A DNA stretch of 21,680 nt from CAZBQG01 sp964493945 (lineage in GTDB: Bacteria > Pseudomonadota > Alphaproteobacteria > Rhodospirillales > UBA2165). Within the stretch, counting starts at the first letter, position 1; the number at the start of each line of letters is the position of its first letter. The DNA is taken from the NCBI GenBank assembly GCA_964493945.1, contig CAZBQG010000040.1, positions 1 through 21,680 on the forward strand, written 5' to 3'. Under the pieces are notes generated by a model. It saw only the letters and a list, made by a program, of their open reading frames with translations. It was not told the DNA's origin and ran no database searches. Positions 14,924 through 21,680 of this stretch are shown here, one piece after another. A program made the position numbers and the translations under genes.

Positions 14924-15751
14924 TTATTTCAAGTGCCGCTGAAGGAATTGGCGGACATCCCTCCAATGGGCCGGGCGGACGCGGTGAAACCAGTTATGGT
15001 CCCCGGGATAATCAGCACGGTATTGGAAATCCCTGCTGGCCCGGCCCAGGCGGCGCGAAAGCACCCGGCTCGTCACCCGTTTAATTTGGCGATAATTATC
15101 GGCGCCAACGGTCAGGAACAGGGGCATTTTCAGTTTGCCTATGCGGGAATCGCGCCCCCCCTGCCGCAGACCATATTTTTGCGTGCCGCCAAGGGTCGCC
15201 GGCGACATCAAAACGGCGGCGGCGAAATCTTGATTTTTCAAGAGGGTCCAAAGAGTGACGTTGCCGCCCTCTGAAAACCCGATGACCCCAATCTTTTTTG
15301 GCTCAACGGCGGCGTGGTGGGCGAGCCATGCGCGGGCCGCCAGAACCGTCCTGATGCCGCCTTCGACCACACCGTTCCAGTCTTTTTCCGATCCCACCGA
15401 TTGGCCCCGGTCGCGGCGCGCGCTATCGGCGTTGAATTCCCTCATCGGGGCCAGGGCCACGAAGCCCGCATCGACGATGGCCCGCACATAATCCTTGGTG
15501 TCATAGCCCTGGGCGGCGGCCCCATCATAGCCGAACTGGCGGGGGCCGGTGCCATGATTGTAGATTACCGCCGGATGTTTCCCAGCCCCTGGCGGCTTGG
15601 CGAACAATGCTTTTATGGTCTCACCATTGCCGGTGCGCAGTTCGACCCAATTGACCTCCACATTGCTTTCAGCCGATGGCGAGGTGGATTGGCAGGCGGC
15701 CAGGGAAGCTAGCAGCAGAACCAGACAAAAGATGCTAATTGAGTTTTTCAT
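14924..15751 (-). CDS. Dienelactone-hydrolase-like lipoprotein
   Basis: This 275-residue envelope hydrolase has a lipoprotein signal: a hydrophobic stretch ending in LASLAAC, with C20 as the lipidated cysteine. The alpha/beta hydrolase core shows the oxyanion region YNHGTGP and the nucleophile S160 in GFSEGG. The Asp in VGADNYR and the His in GDHNWFH are the likely triad partners. I chose the ATG at 15751 because AAGGAG sits 8 bases upstream. A GTG at 15760 overlaps the MFS stop but would have the ribosome site directly adjacent. It is the last gene of the cupin/NIPSNAP/MFS operon. A cell-envelope ester or lactone substrate is plausible but unproven. Confidence 0.88.
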   Translation of the reverse strand: MKNSISIFCLVLLLASLAACQSTSPSAESNVEVNWVELRTGNGETIKALFAKPPGAGKHPAVIYNHGTGPRQFGYDGAAAQGYDTKDYVRAIVDAGFVALAPMREFNADSARRDRGQSVGSEKDWNGVVEGGIRTVLAARAWLAHHAAVEPKKIGVIGFSEGGNVTLWTLLKNQDFAAAVLMSPATLGGTQKYGLRQGGRDSRIGKLKMPLFLTVGADNYRQIKRVTSRVLSRRLGRASRDFQYRADYPGDHNWFHRVRPAHWRDVRQFLQRHLK

Positions 15752-15756
15752 TGCAT

Positions 15757-17034
15757 TCACTCCTTGGTGGCTTCCAATTCGGGTGCCCGCCGGTAGAGGC
15801 TGGTACCTATGACCAAAATAACCAGGAACGCTAAAATAGCACTGCCGCCGAGGGCGATGCGGAACCCGGTCACCTCGGCGACCCAGCCGACGATCAGCAC
15901 GCCGAAGGCCTGGGCACCGGTGGTCAGGGCGAAGTAGATGCTGATTACCCGGGCCCGAAATTGATTATCCGTGGCATTCTGGATGAGCGACTGGGACGAA
16001 ATATTGGCGACCACGAAGCTGCCGCCGACGAAGGCCATGGCTACAACCGCAGGCCAGAATTCCGCTATGGATGAAAACAAAACCAGACCCAGTGAAGCGC
16101 AGCCCGAACCTACAATTAAAATGCGCGTCAGCCCCTCTGTCCTGCCACGGAGCGCCATGAACACGGAAAAGAAAAGTGCGCCAAGCCCGGAGGCTGCCAT
16201 CGTGGTGCCCACCCCATCGGTGCCTCGCCCGAAAACGGCCAAGGCGTAGCCCGGCAAAAGATCCATATAGGGTTTGGCGAAGAGCGACACCAGGAACCAC
16301 ATACATAGGCTGAGACGCATGGCGCGGTGATTGAGGGTATAGGTCAGCCCTTCCATCACATCCCTTGCCAGCTTGGTGAGATCACCCCTGGTGGATGGTT
16401 GGTCGCGCATTTCGGTCCGCAAAATGGCACCCAAAAGTGCGGCCATGGTCAGCCCATAGAGGATGAAAACCAGGCCTGGCGCCATATCCCCCACATAGGT
16501 CTTGCCCAGCGCCAGAACGCCCGCGCCGATCATCGGCCCGGTAAAGGCTGACGTGTTGAATGTGGTGGAATTCAGAGCCACCGCGGCGGCCATGCGTTCG
16601 CGCCCCACCAGAAGCTGGATCAGGACCTGGCGGACAGGGAAGTCGAAGGCATGAATAATACCCAAAATGAACATGATGCTGGCCAGCAGCACCGGCGTCA
16701 TCAAGTGAACCAGGGTGAGGCCGCCCATGATGAAGGTAAGCCCGACGGTCAGCAGGATGGCGGCGATAGCCGTCAATCTTATGCCCATGCGGTCGGCCAC
16801 GGCGCCGGCGATGGGTCCCAGAAACATCAAAGGCAGGGAATAAAGAAACCCGATGAAGCCCAGCCAGGCGGGTGATCCGGTAAGCTGGAAAATAAGTACG
16901 CCGACGGCCATGCGGTGCATCCACACGCCGTGGGATGAAAAGACATGGCTGTACCAATAAATCCGGTAATCGCGCGCCGACAGGGCGCGCCCGATGCCGC
17001 CAAAATACGAAGCGAAACCGCTGCCGGCGGCCAT
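15757..17034 (-). CDS. MFS transporter (EntS/MFS_3-like exporter)
   Basis: This 425-residue inner-membrane protein has about 12 hydrophobic segments in two halves. The motif GAVADRMGIR after the second helix is the major facilitator loop signature. The N-terminal pattern ALSARDYRIYW and the general layout fit the MFS_3 (EntS-like) drug or siderophore exporter group. The frame is open further upstream, but the ATG at 17034 begins 5 bases after the NIPSNAP stop and gives a normal start, so I prefer it. It has no strong ribosome site and is probably coupled to the upstream gene. Its TGA at 15757-15759 lies 5 bases before the lipoprotein ATG. The substrate is unknown. Confidence 0.88.
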   Translation of the reverse strand: MAAGSGFASYFGGIGRALSARDYRIYWYSHVFSSHGVWMHRMAVGVLIFQLTGSPAWLGFIGFLYSLPLMFLGPIAGAVADRMGIRLTAIAAILLTVGLTFIMGGLTLVHLMTPVLLASIMFILGIIHAFDFPVRQVLIQLLVGRERMAAAVALNSTTFNTSAFTGPMIGAGVLALGKTYVGDMAPGLVFILYGLTMAALLGAILRTEMRDQPSTRGDLTKLARDVMEGLTYTLNHRAMRLSLCMWFLVSLFAKPYMDLLPGYALAVFGRGTDGVGTTMAASGLGALFFSVFMALRGRTEGLTRILIVGSGCASLGLVLFSSIAEFWPAVVAMAFVGGSFVVANISSQSLIQNATDNQFRARVISIYFALTTGAQAFGVLIVGWVAEVTGFRIALGGSAILAFLVILVIGTSLYRRAPELEATKE

Positions 17035-17039
17035 GGGGC

Positions 17040-17654
17040 CTACTGCATGGGCGAGAAGGGCGCGGGGAAGACGATCTTGTTGCGCTGGGTTAAAACAGTG
17101 CCCCCGGACTTGGGCGGCCAAAAGCCCGCCTTCATGGCATCGGCACGCACCTGGCTTCTTTCTTCCAGGCTTTTATAGGGCCAGATATGAACCTTCTTGG
17201 AAAGTTCGCCGTTTTCCGTGACCATCACCACGGACAGCGGCGAAAGTTCGGTGCGTTTGCCGATATCCGCATCCCATGCGGCGTCGTTTTTGGCCATGGT
17301 TCCGGGCACGATCTGGTAGCTGCGATATTCATAGACCGGGCCGAAATTTCCGGGCTCGAGCAAGGGCGAGCCTTCACAGGGGATAAAGATTTCAGAACGC
17401 ATGCCGGCCATATATTCGGCTATCTTGGGCGGCCAGTTGGCATCGCCCTCGGCCTCCTTTCGGATGCGCATCCGCTCGTCCGGGCTTTCATAAGGCCAGA
17501 TATGGATGAACTGGTTGAGGGGGCCGATATCAGTGTAAAAGGCGCCGGCCAATTCGGAATATTTCTTCCGGTGCTCATAGGCTTCGGCCCAAATCTCCAT
17601 TGCCGGGCCCAGCCCGCGGACTTCAAAATTATAGGTCCGTACTTCGTAGATCAT
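17040..17654 (-). CDS. Tandem NIPSNAP-domain protein
   Basis: This 204-residue soluble protein consists of two NIPSNAP (ferredoxin-like) domains, about residues 1-100 and 107-204. The halves share clear landmarks: IYEVRTYNF / VYEYRSYQI at their starts, FIHIWPYES / KVHIWPYKS in the middle, and NWPP / FWPP near their ends. The role is unknown. Such dimeric alpha-beta barrel proteins can be small-molecule-binding or monooxygenase-like. AAAGGAAAAAAGAC precedes the ATG. It lies between the cupin gene, across the N gap, and the MFS gene, with 5 bases to the latter, so it belongs to that operon. Confidence 0.9.
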   Translation of the reverse strand: MIYEVRTYNFEVRGLGPAMEIWAEAYEHRKKYSELAGAFYTDIGPLNQFIHIWPYESPDERMRIRKEAEGDANWPPKIAEYMAGMRSEIFIPCEGSPLLEPGNFGPVYEYRSYQIVPGTMAKNDAAWDADIGKRTELSPLSVVMVTENGELSKKVHIWPYKSLEERSQVRADAMKAGFWPPKSGGTVLTQRNKIVFPAPFSPMQ

Positions 17655-18118
17655 TGTCTTTTTTCCTTTTTTTCAGCCGACNNNNNNNNNNTTAAAATAA
17701 AGGCTACGACACAGGGTTCCGTGCCGTTATTGACCCAATTATGGATGGTGCCCCGTTGCACCAAGACATCACCAGCTTTCAGATGAACCAGACTGTCATC
17801 CATCTCCATATCGATTTCGCCGGACATGACGACGGCGTAATCGATACTGTCCGTGCGGTGATTGCGGGGCGCCACGCCGGGCCCGAATTCCACGATGCGG
17901 AAAACAGATCCCCCCGGAATGGTCGTGCCGATCTCGCGCCCGCCCTTGTCATCGCCGGTCTCGTTGAAATCCACCGGCAGATCGTCGGTGGTCCAGATCA
18001 CCTGGCGCATCTGGTTGGCCCGGCCGGCAACCGCATTGGTACCCTGATCGTCGATGCGCACGGCCGCCTTGCCGTTTGCATCATGTCCGGTAACTACCCG
18101 GCGGATATTAAGGGTCAT
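17651..18118 (-). CDS. Cupin-domain protein, C terminus uncertain (assembly gap)
   Basis: About 142 residues are resolved from the ATG at 18118, preceded by GGGAGAG. The cupin core shows H87 in PRNHRTDSIDYAV, MSGEIDMEMDD, LKAGDVLVQRG and H126 in TIHNWVN, ending at VVAFIL. This pattern is typical of single-cupin proteins related to those found with aromatic or gentisate-type catabolism, but the substrate is unknown. Ten Ns at 17682-17691 hide the end. If the gap is truly 10 bases, the frame continues to a TGA at 17653-17651 that overlaps the NIPSNAP ATG as ATGA. If not, the stop lies inside the gap. It is the first gene of the leftward operon. Confidence 0.78.
   Translation of the reverse strand: MTLNIRRVVTGHDANGKAAVRIDDQGTNAVAGRANQMRQVIWTTDDLPVDFNETGDDKGGREIGTTIPGGSVFRIVEFGPGVAPRNHRTDSIDYAVVMSGEIDMEMDDSLVHLKAGDVLVQRGTIHNWVNNGTEPCVVAFILXXXXSAEKKEKRQ
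17682..17691. other. Run of 10 Ns (assembly gap)
   Basis: Ten undetermined bases lie near the 3' end of the cupin gene. A run of exactly ten is commonly a scaffolding placeholder, so the true distance and the physical linkage of the two sides are unproven. The operon logic (same strand, compatible frame) argues that the join is correct. Confidence 0.95.
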
Positions 18119-18145
18119 ATCAGGCTCTCCCAAATTTGCACGGCG

Positions 18146-18176
18146 GTCCAACCTTGGTGTGTTTGGTGGGCTGGAC
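18146..18176. promoter_or_regulatory. Imperfect inverted repeat in divergent promoter region
   Basis: GTCCAACC (18146-18153) and GGCTGGAC (18169-18176) pair in 7 of 8 positions around a 15-base spacer. They lie between the leftward cupin operon and the rightward MFS gene. A weak promoter-like pair, TTGGTG (18163-18168) and TACGAT (18187-18192), overlaps it on the plus strand. It could be an operator controlling the divergent genes. No regulator is encoded nearby. Confidence 0.3.
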
Positions 18177-18226
18177 AATTTCACGCTACGATGACCGACG
18201 GCTGCGTTTTTTTCAAGGTCGCTTGA

Positions 18227-19516
18227 TTGCGCCAACAAATTGAGGTGCGCCACCCCGCCAGAATTGTTAGACTGCGCCTCCATCCCAGCCCCCCCGAGGA
18301 ACAGACCATCAGCCAAGCATCCGGCCAGCCGGACCCAAGGAAGCGCCACCTTCTTCTCGATCCCAATCTACAGCTGATCTGCACCATCTCCATGATGGCC
18401 ATGATCGGCACGGGTATCGTATCGCCTGCCCTTCCGACCATTCAGAAAGCGCTTCAAGTGGAAAGCGGCTCTATCGGGCTGTTGATGGCGGTCTTTACTT
18501 TTCCCGGCATCATCTTCATTCCCCTGACCGCGGTTTTGGCGGACCGCTATGGACGCAAGCCGGTGATCGTGCCGCTTTTGTTGCTCTATGGGCTGGCCGG
18601 GGGGTTCAGTTTTCTGGCGCCTGATTTCGATACCCTTCTGGTGTTACGCTTCCTGGCCGGCATAGGGGCCAGTTCGCTGGGTTCCCTGACCATGGTCCTG
18701 GTGGGCGATAAGTTCGAATTGGCCCAGCAGCCGGCCGTCTTCGGCTACCGTCTGGCCATGGGCCAGGTGGCCAACGGGGTGGTACCGCCCATCGCGGGCG
18801 CCCTGGCCATTGTCGGCTGGCAATTTCCGTTTCTGCTTTATTTCCTGGCCGTGCCCGTGGGGCTGATCACTTTGTATGCCATGGAAGAGGACAAACCCGC
18901 CCAGCGCTCATCGCTCAGACAATATCTGGTCGAGACCGGGCAGGGGCTGGGCAATCCCCGCATGCTGGGCCTGATGAGCGTGGTCCTGACCCTGACCATG
19001 ATCAATCACGGTATCACACTTACCTTTTTGCCCATCTTCATGGCCGACAGTTTCCATGCATCGGCCTTGACCATCGGCCTGATTCTTTCGGTGCGGATCG
19101 TCGTCGGCGCCGGGATGGCCGCCCTCATGGGACACCTCAGCGCCCGGTTCAGTGGGGAAATCTTGATTAGCCTGTCGCTGGGCGCTTTGTGTCTGTCTTT
19201 GGTCTGGCTGCCTCTCGTCAACAGCGTTTGGGGAATGATCGGCCCGGCCATTTTGGCGGGTGGCGCGACGGGTGTTGGCTTTCCCGCCTTTCAAAGCCTT
19301 CTGGTCCGCGCAGCACCCGCCGATGTGCGGGCCGGCGTCATGGCCGCCAATAGCGTGATGGGCCGCATCGGGCAGACGGCGGGGCCGGTGTTGGCCGGGC
19401 CTCTGTTTGTCCTGGGCGGTGCCAACCTGCTTTTCATTGTGGGCGCACTGTTTATCGTGGTTATGTGGGTTTTGCTGCATTTGGCTTTGCGCCGGCCGTC
19501 TGGGAATGAGAACTGA
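18227..19516 (+). CDS. MFS transporter (multidrug-efflux-like)
   Basis: This roughly 400- to 429-residue inner-membrane protein has about 12 hydrophobic segments. The loop signature LADRYGRKPVIV after helix 2 and the early GTGIVSPALPTIQ motif place it in the major facilitator group of drug-efflux-like proteins. The start is uncertain. A TTG at 18227 has AAGG 8 bases upstream, while no ATG occurs before the first membrane helix. The first 40 residues are rich in Arg and Pro and look unlike a normal N terminus, so an alternative start or a base error in the C7 run near 18290-18297 is possible. A small membrane protein gene follows without a gap. The substrate is unknown. Confidence 0.87.
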   Translation: MRQQIEVRHPARIVRLRLHPSPPEEQTISQASGQPDPRKRHLLLDPNLQLICTISMMAMIGTGIVSPALPTIQKALQVESGSIGLLMAVFTFPGIIFIPLTAVLADRYGRKPVIVPLLLLYGLAGGFSFLAPDFDTLLVLRFLAGIGASSLGSLTMVLVGDKFELAQQPAVFGYRLAMGQVANGVVPPIAGALAIVGWQFPFLLYFLAVPVGLITLYAMEEDKPAQRSSLRQYLVETGQGLGNPRMLGLMSVVLTLTMINHGITLTFLPIFMADSFHASALTIGLILSVRIVVGAGMAALMGHLSARFSGEILISLSLGALCLSLVWLPLVNSVWGMIGPAILAGGATGVGFPAFQSLLVRAAPADVRAGVMAANSVMGRIGQTAGPVLAGPLFVLGGANLLFIVGALFIVVMWVLLHLALRRPSGNEN

Positions 19517-19921
19517 ATGTTGAACCCATCCCATGATAATCCCCACCTGGACGGATTCCCGCGTGCTGCTTTTTATGTCGAGACCTGCATGCAAGTGGTG
19601 TGCGTTTGCGCCGTGGCGGTGCTTCTGGGTTTCATATTCAATGCAGCTGATTTTATCGCTGCGGACGAAAGCCTAGAACTTGTCCGGTCGCGGGGCGTCA
19701 AGGTCGGGTTTTTTCTGGTCATTCCCCTTATCGCCGCCTTTTCGGTCACGGGCTTAAGGCTTGGCTTTGGGCGTCTGGCCAGGGACAGCATGATCAGCGC
19801 CACCTCGGCCGGGGCGGCCAGATATATCTGGGGCCTGACCGTGTTCATCACCCTGGTCCTGATTTTGGTCGCCGGGTTTGCCGCCCATGGCGGCTTCGCC
19901 GATATCGATTTCAGGACCTGA
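19517..19921 (+). CDS. Small membrane protein of unknown function
   Basis: I do not recognise a family for this 134-residue protein. It has three clear hydrophobic segments, at about residues 24-44, 63-80 and 102-123, separated by charged loops. Its ATG immediately follows the TGA of the MFS transporter gene, so it is translated from the same message and may assist or modify that transporter. Its 3' end overlaps the convergent sulfatase gene by 11 bases. Confidence 0.7.
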   Translation: MLNPSHDNPHLDGFPRAAFYVETCMQVVCVCAVAVLLGFIFNAADFIAADESLELVRSRGVKVGFFLVIPLIAAFSVTGLRLGFGRLARDSMISATSAGAARYIWGLTVFITLVLILVAGFAAHGGFADIDFRT

Positions 19922-21383
19922 TAAGTTCCTCGGGCACCGGGGTTTCGCCCCTGGTGCCGGTTTGCAGGGCCTCTTCGCGCCCGCCGAAGCGCTCGATCAG
20001 CGCATTTTGGTCCGCCTTGGCCCGGCGGTCCACCTCTTCCGGATCGACGATGGAGCGTAAAATCTCCTCATATTTCTTGACCACTTCGGCGTATTCTGGA
20101 TCGCCGGCCAGATTGACCATTTCCTCTGGATCCTCATCCAGATCGAAAAGCTCCGGCTCGAAGCCAAGATAGAAATTGAACTTGTAGCGCCCTTTGCGGA
20201 TCATGAAGCCGGCCGAGGGCGAGCCGATCGCATGATATTCACTGAAGGCCATACGGTCTGGCTGCTCGGCGCCCATGGACAGGTCGAGCCAGGATTGGCC
20301 GGACAGGGCGGCATCCGCCGGCGCGGGGACAAGCCCCGAGGACTGGATGATGGTCTGATGGGCATCCACCAGACTGACCGGCGTTTTGCGGGTTTTCTTC
20401 CGGGCCACGCCGGGGCCGGCCATGATCAGCGGGATACAGGCGCTTTCTTCGTAGAAATTTCCCTTGCCCCACAAGCCCCGCGTTCCCGCGTTATCTCCGT
20501 GATCCGAGGTATAAATGATGCGGGTCGTCTCACTTAGGCCGGTTTCTTCCAGCGCATCCATCAGACTGCCGACCTGGGCATCGATGAAACTGCAAAGCCC
20601 CAGATAGGCGGCCAGCGCGTTTTGGGTGCGCTCAGGTGGCACCTTGAGCGGGGACATGTTTTGCGGACGGGCCTGAATCCAGGGGTGGCGCTCATACCCA
20701 TCGGCCGGGTTGAGTTTGGGCATGGGCAGGCTTTCGGGCGGATAAAGGTCAAAAAATTCCTGAGGCACGATCAGTGGAAAATGAGGCGCCAGGAAGCCGA
20801 CGAACAGCACCCAGGGGGCGTTGTCATCATCCGTGGCCGCATTGGACAGCCATTCCCGGGCCCGCGCGGTTACCTTCATGTCAAAGCGGTTGTAATCCGA
20901 TAGGCCCGGCCCTGCATTGGCCAGAGGACCGCCGCCACCGCCTTTCCCGCCAGGAGCCGTGGGCGGTGCATCGGGCAGAGGATCGCGCACCGAGCCCCAG
21001 ACCTGACCGATGCCATCTTTGATGTGTATGGGCAGATGCTGGGCAAAAAAACCGGTGGGGTCCTCTTCGTTCCGGTAATGAAGCTTGCCGATGGATTCGG
21101 TTCTGACGCCCCCTTCGCCCAGCCGATGAGCCCAGCCCTTGCGCTCCCCATCATAGGCGATCGCATTGTCCCAACAGCCGACGTCATGGACATAGCGCCC
21201 GGTGGCGAAGCTGCCCCGGGCCGGCACGCAGATGGGGCAATTGGTGTAGGCCGAGGTAAATCTCGTTCCCCTGGCTGCCAGCCTGTCCAGATTGGGGGTC
21301 TGGGCAATGGGATGTCCAGCGCAACCCATCATTTTGGGATTGTGTTCATCGGACATGATGAACAAAAGATTTTTCGCTTCCAT
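19911..21383 (-). CDS. Sulfatase (formylglycine-dependent, choline-sulfatase-like)
   Basis: This 490-residue enzyme belongs to the sulfatase/alkaline phosphatase superfamily and probably hydrolyses a sulfate ester or related ester. C52 in CVPARGSFATGR is the cysteine that a maturation enzyme converts to formylglycine. D12 in MSDEHNP, then K100 and H102 in IGKLHY, H201 in APHFP, and D294 and H295 in YTSDHGDN supply the metal and substrate site. WDNAIAYDG after the signature recalls choline sulfatases. A Pro/Gly-rich insertion (about 138-160, with five consecutive Gly) is unusual. I prefer the ATG at 21383 because family similarity begins there; the frame is open to 21425. No signal peptide is seen. 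No sulfatase-maturating enzyme is encoded in the window. Confidence 0.9.
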   Translation of the reverse strand: MEAKNLLFIMSDEHNPKMMGCAGHPIAQTPNLDRLAARGTRFTSAYTNCPICVPARGSFATGRYVHDVGCWDNAIAYDGERKGWAHRLGEGGVRTESIGKLHYRNEEDPTGFFAQHLPIHIKDGIGQVWGSVRDPLPDAPPTAPGGKGGGGGPLANAGPGLSDYNRFDMKVTARAREWLSNAATDDDNAPWVLFVGFLAPHFPLIVPQEFFDLYPPESLPMPKLNPADGYERHPWIQARPQNMSPLKVPPERTQNALAAYLGLCSFIDAQVGSLMDALEETGLSETTRIIYTSDHGDNAGTRGLWGKGNFYEESACIPLIMAGPGVARKKTRKTPVSLVDAHQTIIQSSGLVPAPADAALSGQSWLDLSMGAEQPDRMAFSEYHAIGSPSAGFMIRKGRYKFNFYLGFEPELFDLDEDPEEMVNLAGDPEYAEVVKKYEEILRSIVDPEEVDRRAKADQNALIERFGGREEALQTGTRGETPVPEELIRS

Positions 21384-21464
21384 TCCGGCCACCCGTTTTA
21401 AAGCCCACCAAAATAGGATTATCATTCAATCCACTCGGAAAGTCGCGGATTTTTATATACGCTG

Positions 21465-21497
21465 CCCTGTCAAACCGTGAGAAAATAACCGACAGGG
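21465..21497. promoter_or_regulatory. Inverted repeat upstream of the hyuB-like gene
   Basis: CCCTGTC (21465-21471) and GACAGGG (21491-21497) form a perfect 7-bp inverted repeat. An alternative pairing, CAAACC (21471-21476) with GGTTTG (21496-21501), overlaps it. TATATA (21454-21459) just upstream could be a -10 box for the rightward gene. This 90-base region is the shared leader between the sulfatase and the hyuB-like gene, and the repeat may be an operator or an mRNA leader structure. Confidence 0.4.
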
Positions 21498-21515
21498 TTT
21501 GAAGGAGAAGCCGAA

Positions 21516-21644
21516 ATGGATGAAGCGAGAAATCACCCGGCCACCGATCCGGTAACCACCGAGATCATCCGCAACGGCGTCCTGGCCGTGACCGAGGAAA
21601 TGAAAAGCAACCTCATGCGGACGGCTTATACCAGCGAGCATTAA
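21516..21644 (+). pseudogene. Hydantoinase B/oxoprolinase-like N terminus, truncated
   Basis: The ATG follows a strong GAAGGAG ribosome site. The 42-residue product begins in the style of the hydantoinase B / N-methylhydantoinase beta family, which hydrolyses cyclic amides with ATP: DPVTTEIIRNGVLAVTEEM, then LMRTAY. The family sequence is lost right after RTAYT, and a TAA follows at 21642-21644. Family members have over 500 residues. No continuation is visible in the other two frames of the last 36 bases. This is either a truncation by rearrangement or a contig-end chimera. Confidence 0.7.
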
Positions 21645-21680
21645 TCAGAACCCATGTGCCCAGTTTCGCCTGCCGATTGA

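Noticed and set aside
18191..18226. ATG at 18191 as an alternative start of the second MFS gene
   Set aside because: The frame meets a TGA at 18224-18226 before reaching the transporter sequence.
21454..21476. TTGACA on the minus strand next to TATATA as a sulfatase promoter
   Set aside because: The spacing between the two boxes is only 8-10 bases, too short for a sigma-70 promoter.

Overview
The window looks like a piece of a GC-rich alphaproteobacterial genome, probably Rhodospirillales-like. I infer this from family content and gene style: a PomA/MotA and PomB/MotB stator pair, a DUF2478 protein, a two-domain CaiB/BaiF protein, many small hydrolases and clear AGGAGG-type ribosome sites. 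No rRNA, tRNA, CRISPR array or phage module is visible. The sequence reads like a draft or metagenomic scaffold. It starts inside a broken IS30-type transposase, contains a 10-N gap (17682-17691), and ends in a hyuB-like gene that stops after 42 codons.

Layout. 1-240: remnant of an IS30-family transposase on the minus strand. 241-441: AT-rich leader with a possible flagellar-type promoter. 442-2017: motA-motB flagellar stator operon. 2052-2879 (minus): metallo-beta-lactamase-fold hydrolase. 2986-3723 (minus): SAM hydroxide adenosyltransferase gene interrupted by an in-frame TAG. 3743-6232 (minus): fusion of two type III CoA-transferase domains. 6319-6583: frameshifted ricin-B-type lectin remnant, on the opposite strand to its neighbours.

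6580-11524 is a compact divergent hydrolase locus. An amidase and an alpha/beta hydrolase run leftward. A cupin, an isochorismatase-family cysteine hydrolase and a type-B carboxylesterase run rightward from the same 152-bp divergent region. This resembles a catabolic island for an amide- or ester-bearing compound. The substrate cannot be read from the sequence and no regulator gene lies within the locus.

11531-13474 (minus): a medium-chain dehydrogenase with an altered catalytic-zinc site, preceded by a DUF1624/HGSNAT-like membrane acyltransferase. 13505-14306: secreted alpha/beta hydrolase broken by two one-base frameshifts. 14315-14857 (minus): DUF2478 protein. 14924-18118 (minus): an operon of cupin, double NIPSNAP protein, MFS exporter and dienelactone-hydrolase-like lipoprotein. 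18227-19921: a second MFS transporter and a small membrane protein. 19911-21383 (minus): a formylglycine-type sulfatase. 21516-21644: start of a hydantoinase B/oxoprolinase-type protein, truncated.

Four genes here are broken by a stop, a frameshift or truncation. In two of them a single-base correction at each lesion restores a perfect family protein. This leaves two readings open: recent gene decay, or uncorrected sequencing or assembly errors. I did not find a clearly new multi-gene system. The best candidates for something undescribed are the divergent hydrolase locus, the double CoA-transferase and the cupin/NIPSNAP/MFS/lipoprotein operon.
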